A DNA stretch of 10,629 bases. It comes from Planctomycetaceae bacterium TMED10 (GTDB lineage Bacteria; Planctomycetota; Planctomycetia; Pirellulales; UBA7805). Numbering within the stretch: position 1 is the stretch's first letter; every line of letters begins with the position of its first letter. Position numbers and translations under genes: made by a program. The DNA lies in assembly GCA_002168195.1 (NCBI GenBank), contig NHBP01000096.1:36115-46743 (forward strand). Direction: 5' to 3'. Below the pieces are notes generated by a model. The model was not told the origin of the DNA, did not search any database, and saw only the letters and a list, made by a program, of their open reading frames with translations. Shown here one piece after another: positions 6,996-10,629 of this stretch.

Positions 6996-7299
6996 ATCGA
7001 AAACGCCCCCTTCGCGACTATCACCGCAAATCGGTGCTTGTGCCCAAGCCTCGATTCGAAGCGCCCGGATTCAAAGCAACGGTGGTTTTTGTCAGCTTCC
7101 TCCACCAAATCACCATGCCTCCCGCGGCAGGCGAAAGCGTGAAACGCGGTCAAGACTTTGAGGTCGGTCGCCATTCGATACCTCGGGCAAGGGAGAATGC
7201 ACAAAAACCAATTTTACCCCAGTGAGCCATGTGCGTCGATTGCCGGCTTCACGTGGGTACGAACCTCATCGGCGGTTGTCGTCCCGAAGCGTAGGATCT
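6996..7299. other. Intergenic leader of the PLP-enzyme gene
   Basis: 304 bases between the DNase-like gene and the PLP-enzyme gene, both minus strand. Near the PLP gene are two adjacent perfect hairpins: CACCG-CAAAT-CGGTG (7022-7036) and GCTTG-TGCC-CAAGC (7036-7049). They share one base, so they would exclude each other or stack. Just beyond are two copies of GATTCRAAGC (7053-7062 and 7068-7077). The part from 7214 to 7299 may be coding if the G tract at 7351-7357 is shifted (see findings). No known SAM riboswitch pattern was recognised, and the open frame 6992-7204 has no family resemblance. Confidence 0.5.
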
Positions 7300-8301
7300 T
7301 CACTTCGTCGGGCGTGAGCCCGCTTTCCGTGTTGCAAAGCGGTTTGGACGCCCCCCCTCACTTGCACTGAATTCAGCCCAGACCGGGAAATGGTCCGAAA
7401 TAATTGCTGCCTCTCCTGTCGTGAGATTGAAGACGCGTACGATATCGACCAACCCGGATTTGCCATTGAACTCCTGGGTCGCACGCTTGTGCAAACATAG
7501 ATTGTCGGTGTAGGAGGTGGTTCCCGAACCGGCCGTGGTGTGCTGGTGCGTTGGCTGGATACCGAAGGAATCGCCCCAATCGAAAAGGCCGTTTGTGTCC
7601 GTCGAAAAATTTCCAAGCAGTAGAACATCGTCTTCTTGGTCGACGTCTGCAACCACAACACTGTAGACGTCGTGAAGTGTGCTGAGTTCTTCTGACGTGT
7701 TTATAGGATCAAGATGCACATTGACCAATTTGAATGTGAATGCAGTTTCTGAATTCAAAGTCCTTGCACGAAATAAAGCCACCAGGGGTTCATAGAGGAT
7801 TCGGTCATGGGGATCGGCAACCGTGTAGGTTGCCTGCCGATCAATTTCGACGGTTTGTTTGTCGAAGAAAAAAGCAAATTGCTGCTGGTTTGTATTTCTC
7901 CCGACTTGGGGCCCTAATTCGTATTCGAATTGAGCGCCATCGTTATTAATCAAAGATAGAAAATGAGGCACAAACGTCTGATCATGAGATTGGATTCCTT
8001 GTATCGCCACGACATCAAAGTTGCGAATGACGCGCGCCAGGATATCGATAATTTTTTGGTTCGAAGATTTGTTTGCATTAAACGCGGTGATATGAAACGA
8101 TGCGATACGCAGTGTCTCTGGCGGCGTAAACGCTTTCGATCGAACGGCCTGATGATCACCACCAATGGCAAGCGACTGTGGAGATTTCTGCTGGGAATTC
8201 GAGTCGATGTTTCCATCGAACGGACCTAGACGGTCACGTAGAAGGTAACCGCCGAGAAGGGCGATTAACGACACCAAAATCCACGAGGACAGTTTTTGCA
8301 A
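7300..8301 (-). CDS. Membrane-anchored DNase I-fold (endonuclease/exonuclease/phosphatase) protein, probably catalytically dead
   Basis: A 333-residue protein starting at TTG 8301-8299, with CGGAG 8 bases upstream (8310-8314) and an immediate hydrophobic anchor (residues 7-21, WILVSLIALLGGYLL), then a polar linker to about residue 63. The remainder aligns throughout with DNase I: RIASF at 65-69, FDVVAIQGIQ at 95-104, VGRN at 133-136, YEPLVALF at 170-177, VNVHLDP at 193-199, LHDVY at 209-213, LLLGNFSTD at 227-235 and ISDHFPVW at 301-308. His196, Asp266, Asp303 and His304 match DNase I His134, Asp212, Asp251 and His252. However His70, Gly102, Gln140, Tyr170, Asn231 and Ser233 stand where DNase I has Asn7, Glu39, Glu78, Arg111, Asp168 and Asn170. 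Metal binding and phosphodiester cleavage are therefore doubtful; a nucleic-acid- or phosphate-binding role outside the cytoplasmic membrane is inferred. The C-terminal tail passes a seven-G run where a frameshift is possible. moaB lies upstream, 164 bases away. Confidence 0.85.
   Translation of the reverse strand: MQKLSSWILVSLIALLGGYLLRDRLGPFDGNIDSNSQQKSPQSLAIGGDHQAVRSKAFTPPETLRIASFHITAFNANKSSNQKIIDILARVIRNFDVVAIQGIQSHDQTFVPHFLSLINNDGAQFEYELGPQVGRNTNQQQFAFFFDKQTVEIDRQATYTVADPHDRILYEPLVALFRARTLNSETAFTFKLVNVHLDPINTSEELSTLHDVYSVVVADVDQEDDVLLLGNFSTDTNGLFDWGDSFGIQPTHQHTTAGSGTTSYTDNLCLHKRATQEFNGKSGLVDIVRVFNLTTGEAAIISDHFPVWAEFSASEGGRPNRFATRKAGSRPTK
7351..7357 (-). repeat. Seven-G homopolymer run near the 3' end of the DNase-like gene
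   Basis: Seven consecutive C on the plus strand (G on the coding strand), at codons 316-318 of the DNase-like gene. It separates the annotated 16-residue tail from an alternative frame that stays open to a TAA at 7216-7214. Runs of this length are prone to slippage in replication, transcription and sequencing. Confidence 0.9.
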
Positions 8302-8420
8302 TGTTGCAACTCCGCAGCACGGTCGTTTCAGTAGGTTACTGAGACTGCGGAGGATAGCGAGGTGCAGAGAGCTGTTCTAGGTCAATTTGAAAAAACATCG
8401 TGAAACGCATTGGGCGATAT

Positions 8421-8453
8421 CGGGCGATGGCGTGCTAGCAATATCATCGCCTG
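8421..8453 (-). terminator. Hairpin 3' of moaB
   Basis: GGCGATG (8423-8429) and CATCGCC (8445-8451) form a perfect 7-bp stem, extendable by a G-T and a C-G pair, around a 15-base loop containing GCTAGC. It lies 13 bases after the moaB stop codon. The nearest T run on the minus strand is about 30 bases further on, so it is not a standard intrinsic terminator. A GGGCGAT direct repeat (8412-8418 and 8422-8428) overlaps one arm, allowing an alternative pairing. Confidence 0.35.
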
Positions 8454-8465
8454 GTGAATCAAGCC

Positions 8466-8975
8466 TTACCGTTGGCTTTCTTGCAAAAGGTGGCCCAGTT
8501 CCGGAAGAATCAGCTTTTCCATCGCCAGGCGAACGGCACCAGGTGAACCGGGCATGGTGAAAAGGAGCGTTTGCTCGAGCAGTCCGGCCTGAGCACGACT
8601 GAGCATCGCCGCAGGGCCGATTTCTTGATAACTCAGTGTCCGGAACAATTCGCCATATCCGGGCATCTGTCGGGTCAGCATGCCCGCAATGATTTCGTAG
8701 GTATTGTCGCGTCGACTGATTCCTGTCCCGCCTGTCATGAGGATGACCTCTACAGACGGATCGATTGCCAGTTGTTGTACCGCCTCGGTAATTTGCTGGG
8801 GATCCTCTTTAAGGAGTGTCCGTTTGACAATCTGATGCCCGCTTTTGGTCGCTAATTCAACGATGATGTCGCCACCGGTATCATTTTTTTCGGTTCGTGT
8901 ATCACTCAGAGTGACGACGGCCACTTTGCCAGTTCCAGAAAGATTGCGAGAGTGGTCTGGTGCGAATGCTGTCAA
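8466..8975 (-). CDS. moaB: MoaB/MogA-family molybdopterin adenylyltransferase-like protein
   Basis: A 169-residue protein of the MoaB/MogA fold, normal in length. It starts at TTG 8975-8973, with AAGGA (8984-8988) 8 bases upstream and no other start codon near. Motifs: VAVVTLSDTR (18-27) as the first strand, EDPQQI with Asp58 (matching the conserved Asp49 of E. coli MogA), TGGTGISRRDNT (81-92) with Asp90 (matching Asp82), LSRAQAG (125-131) and MPGSPGAV (141-148). In molybdenum-cofactor synthesis such proteins activate molybdopterin by adenylation before metal insertion; some MoaB proteins, including that of E. coli, are not required for this. No moaA, moaC, moaE or moeA gene lies in the window, so the pathway role is inferred from family only. 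MoaB against MogA is not certain. Confidence 0.85.
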   Translation of the reverse strand: MTAFAPDHSRNLSGTGKVAVVTLSDTRTEKNDTGGDIIVELATKSGHQIVKRTLLKEDPQQITEAVQQLAIDPSVEVILMTGGTGISRRDNTYEIIAGMLTRQMPGYGELFRTLSYQEIGPAAMLSRAQAGLLEQTLLFTMPGSPGAVRLAMEKLILPELGHLLQESQR

Positions 8976-9115
8976 CGAGCGATTCCTTTTTGGTGGAGAT
9001 GAGTCAGGCTTGATATTATTACAAGTTTACACGGTTTGATTTCTGTTTTTTCACTACCGATAGGACAATATTGCGGGATTCCCGGGAGAGATGGCCACGA
9101 TAGAGAAAAAAGAAG

Positions 9116-9121
9116 TATAAT
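9116..9121 (+). promoter_or_regulatory. Putative -10 box for the HEAT-like secreted protein gene
   Basis: A perfect TATAAT, 98 bases upstream of the start codon. No good -35 match lies 16-18 bases before it (TGGCCA at 9092-9097 is the nearest). The sequence in between is purine-rich. Confidence 0.35.
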
Positions 9122-9207
9122 TGGGGTAGATACTTCGCGAAGGGGTCACAATGCGACAAACGCAAGGGGCCCAGAATCAAAGGGGCAGTCCGAAGGATAG
9201 CAGAGAA

Positions 9208-9214
9208 AAGGAGG
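9208..9214 (+). promoter_or_regulatory. Strong Shine-Dalgarno site that fixes the start of the HEAT-like protein
   Basis: AAGGAGG lies 5 bases before ATG 9220. It selects that start over the in-frame ATG at 9151, whose 23 extra residues are polar and would displace the signal peptide. Confidence 0.75.
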
Positions 9215-9219
9215 AGTGG

Positions 9220-10470
9220 ATGGGTTTCCGGTCCGTTCTTTGGCGCGGTCTATCGACGTTTGGATATCTGGGATTTCTCGCGTTCGCAGTTTTTATTTCC
9301 GCAGGGCACGCCCGTCGAGCGGATGCCGCGATATTTCAACTTGCCAATGGCGGAGAAATTTTCGGCGAATTAGTAAACGCAAATCGGACCGATGCGGATT
9401 CGTTTGTGATCCGTTCTTATAGCGGAGGCGAAATTACGCTTGCCGCCACCAACGTTCTGAAAGTGGTTCCACAGCGACCTGTCGAAATCGCCTATACGAA
9501 AAAACTTGTTCAGGTCATTGATTCTGTCGAAGGGCACCTGCGACTGGCGGAATGGTGCGGGAAAAATCGCCTCAAACAATCGCAAAAAAAACATTTGCAG
9601 CACGTTCTGCAAATCGATCCGGATCACCCCACAGCACGAAGCTTGCTCGGGTACAGCATTGTCGATGGAAAGTGGATGACCCGAGATGAAAAGATGCGGT
9701 CTCGCGGTTATGTGCGAGACGGTAGTCGCTGGGTATTGCCACAAGAGAAAGAACTACGAGAAAAGCAAAAACAATTGAAACAGGCCGAGCGTGAGTGGTA
9801 TGAGAAAATTAAGCGCTATAGCAAATGGTTGACCGGTAATAAGCGCGTCAGCGGTCGCGAGCACTTATTGGATATTAAAGATCCCAGAGCGACCCCCGCT
9901 TTGATTTATTTTTTTGCGAAAGCAAAGCGACAGGAAAATGTGGAGATTCTGGCACGTGCTTTGACCAATGTGGGTACCGCAGCTGCTTTTGAGGCGATCG
10001 TCAGTCGCACGATCGTCGAAGCCAACGACGATATTTCTTATTTCTGTCTGGAGCTTCTTGAGCAATATAAACCCGCAGGAGCCATCGCGGTTTACGTTGA
10101 CGCGTTGCGCAGTAAGGATAATGTGAAGGTCAATCGAGCAGGCAGGGGGTTGAGTTTTGTCGGTGACTCGACGGTTGTTCGTCATTTGATTCGCGCACTA
10201 GTGACGCAGCATAAATTCAAAATCGGCAAGGAGAATCCGGGTGCGGTGTCCACATCGTTTGGTGGAGCTGCCGGCAGCAAAGGGACGGGTTTTGTGAGTG
10301 GTGGTGGGCCGAAGATTGTCGCCCAAAACATGCGTAATAAAGAAGTTCTTGGTGCACTGCGTTCAATCACCGGGAAAGATTTTGATTATGATATGGGGGC
10401 ATGGAATACGTGGTATGAAAGCCAGAAGCCTCCGGCACCCAAGATCAATTCCCGACGCGACGAAGATTGA
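9220..10470 (+). CDS. Secreted protein with coiled coil and HEAT-like repeats, function unknown
   Basis: 416 residues from ATG 9220. Residues 1-36 form a signal peptide (hydrophobic FGYLGFLAFAVFISAG, cleavage near ADA/AIF). Residues 37-85 look like a small beta domain (IFQLANGGEIFGELVN, then SFVIRSYSGGEITLAATNV). Residues 95-160 are helical and TPR-like (LAEWCGKNRL, VLQIDPDHPTARSLLGY), followed by GKWMTRDEKMRSRGYV and a charged coiled coil at about 173-200. Residues 210-330 contain HEAT-like helical pairs (DPRATPALIYFF, ILARALTNVGTAAAF, VVRHLIRALV). A Gly/Ser-rich loop (340-362) precedes the closing NKEVLGALRSITGKDFDYD segment. This closing pattern is one I associate with planctomycete HEAT proteins. 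It is probably a periplasmic or surface scaffold; no catalytic motif was seen. It is transcribed divergently from moaB. Confidence 0.85.
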   Translation: MGFRSVLWRGLSTFGYLGFLAFAVFISAGHARRADAAIFQLANGGEIFGELVNANRTDADSFVIRSYSGGEITLAATNVLKVVPQRPVEIAYTKKLVQVIDSVEGHLRLAEWCGKNRLKQSQKKHLQHVLQIDPDHPTARSLLGYSIVDGKWMTRDEKMRSRGYVRDGSRWVLPQEKELREKQKQLKQAEREWYEKIKRYSKWLTGNKRVSGREHLLDIKDPRATPALIYFFAKAKRQENVEILARALTNVGTAAAFEAIVSRTIVEANDDISYFCLELLEQYKPAGAIAVYVDALRSKDNVKVNRAGRGLSFVGDSTVVRHLIRALVTQHKFKIGKENPGAVSTSFGGAAGSKGTGFVSGGGPKIVAQNMRNKEVLGALRSITGKDFDYDMGAWNTWYESQKPPAPKINSRRDED

Positions 10471-10629
10471 GCCCGATAATCTGTTTTCCATACAGACGGC
10501 ACGCGTGTGGGCCCGTGCCGAACTGCTCGGCGGCCTCGGCGGCTATGCGGGCCGCTTCAGGGTGCCCGTTGTAAGAATGCTGGCAGCAACGCGATCTTCC
10601 AGATTCGGTCGAAAGATCGTAAGCAGCAA
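10386..10629 (-). pseudogene. Open minus-strand frame at the right edge, faintly like a BioF/KBL-type alpha-oxoamine synthase fragment
   Basis: From the right edge a minus-strand frame runs without a stop to 10386. Its central part reads NGHPEAARIAAEAAEQFGTG followed by PHACRLYG. This recalls the N-terminal region of 8-amino-7-oxononanoate synthase or 2-amino-3-ketobutyrate ligase, where a 'YLGL..HP' strand is followed by a helix and a 'YGTG...R' loop. The GC content and GC-rich third positions exceed those of neighbouring DNA. The rest of such an enzyme would have to lie where the HEAT-like gene is, and after 10470 the frame is only antisense to that gene, so at best it is a truncated remnant. 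The sequence before it (to the right) does not keep the similarity. It may be chance; a second minus frame here also looks protein-like, ending at a TAG near 10540. Confidence 0.2.

Noticed and set aside
6992..7204. 70-codon minus-strand open frame upstream of the PLP-enzyme gene
   Set aside because: It overlaps the PLP gene start, has no clear ribosome site, and shows no family resemblance.

Overview
The window looks like chromosomal DNA of a planctomycete, probably Pirellulales-like, of moderate GC. The reasons are a secreted DUF1080 protein paired with a sugar phosphate isomerase/epimerase, a membrane-tailed Hanks-type Ser/Thr kinase, secreted proteins of types common in that phylum (including a HEAT-like protein with the ending style seen there), and loosely packed genes with weak or non-ATG starts. 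Taxonomy is inferred from gene content only; no rRNA or tRNA gene was seen.

Layout, left to right. (1) Positions 1-856, minus strand: a secreted DUF1080 (3-keto-disaccharide hydrolase-type) protein followed 23 bases later by the first 36 codons of a TIM-barrel sugar phosphate isomerase/epimerase that runs off the left edge. This is a probable carbohydrate-use pair. (2) 857-1252: a divergent intergenic region with small hairpins and a promoter-like site. (3) 1253-3322, plus strand: a Ser/Thr kinase with a C-terminal membrane anchor, then rlmN (23S rRNA/tRNA adenine-C2 methyltransferase). (4) 3323-3413: a convergent junction with a 9-bp inverted repeat. (5) 3414-8975, minus strand: five genes, in transcription order moaB-like, a membrane-anchored DNase I-fold protein, a Cys/Met-metabolism PLP enzyme, infA (translation initiation factor IF-1), and a 556-residue secreted protein. 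Gaps of 139-353 bases suggest several transcription units rather than one operon. (6) 9220-10470, plus strand: a secreted protein with a coiled-coil and HEAT-like region. (7) 10471-10629: the right edge, with an open minus-strand frame that faintly resembles the N-terminal part of an alpha-oxoamine synthase (BioF/KBL type).

The most notable item is the DNase I-fold protein. It aligns along its whole domain with DNase I, yet most metal-binding and phosphate-contacting residues are replaced (N7 to H, E39 to G, E78 to Q, R111 to Y, D168 to N, N170 to S), while the two histidines and D212/D251 are kept. It looks like a membrane-tethered pseudo-nuclease. Its gene also contains a run of seven G near the 3' end, where one extra base would replace the 16-residue tail by a longer, coding-like one. 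Three minus-strand genes (infA, the DNase-like gene and moaB) appear to start with TTG behind good Shine-Dalgarno sites. I found no CRISPR array, insertion sequence, prophage or recognisable defence system.
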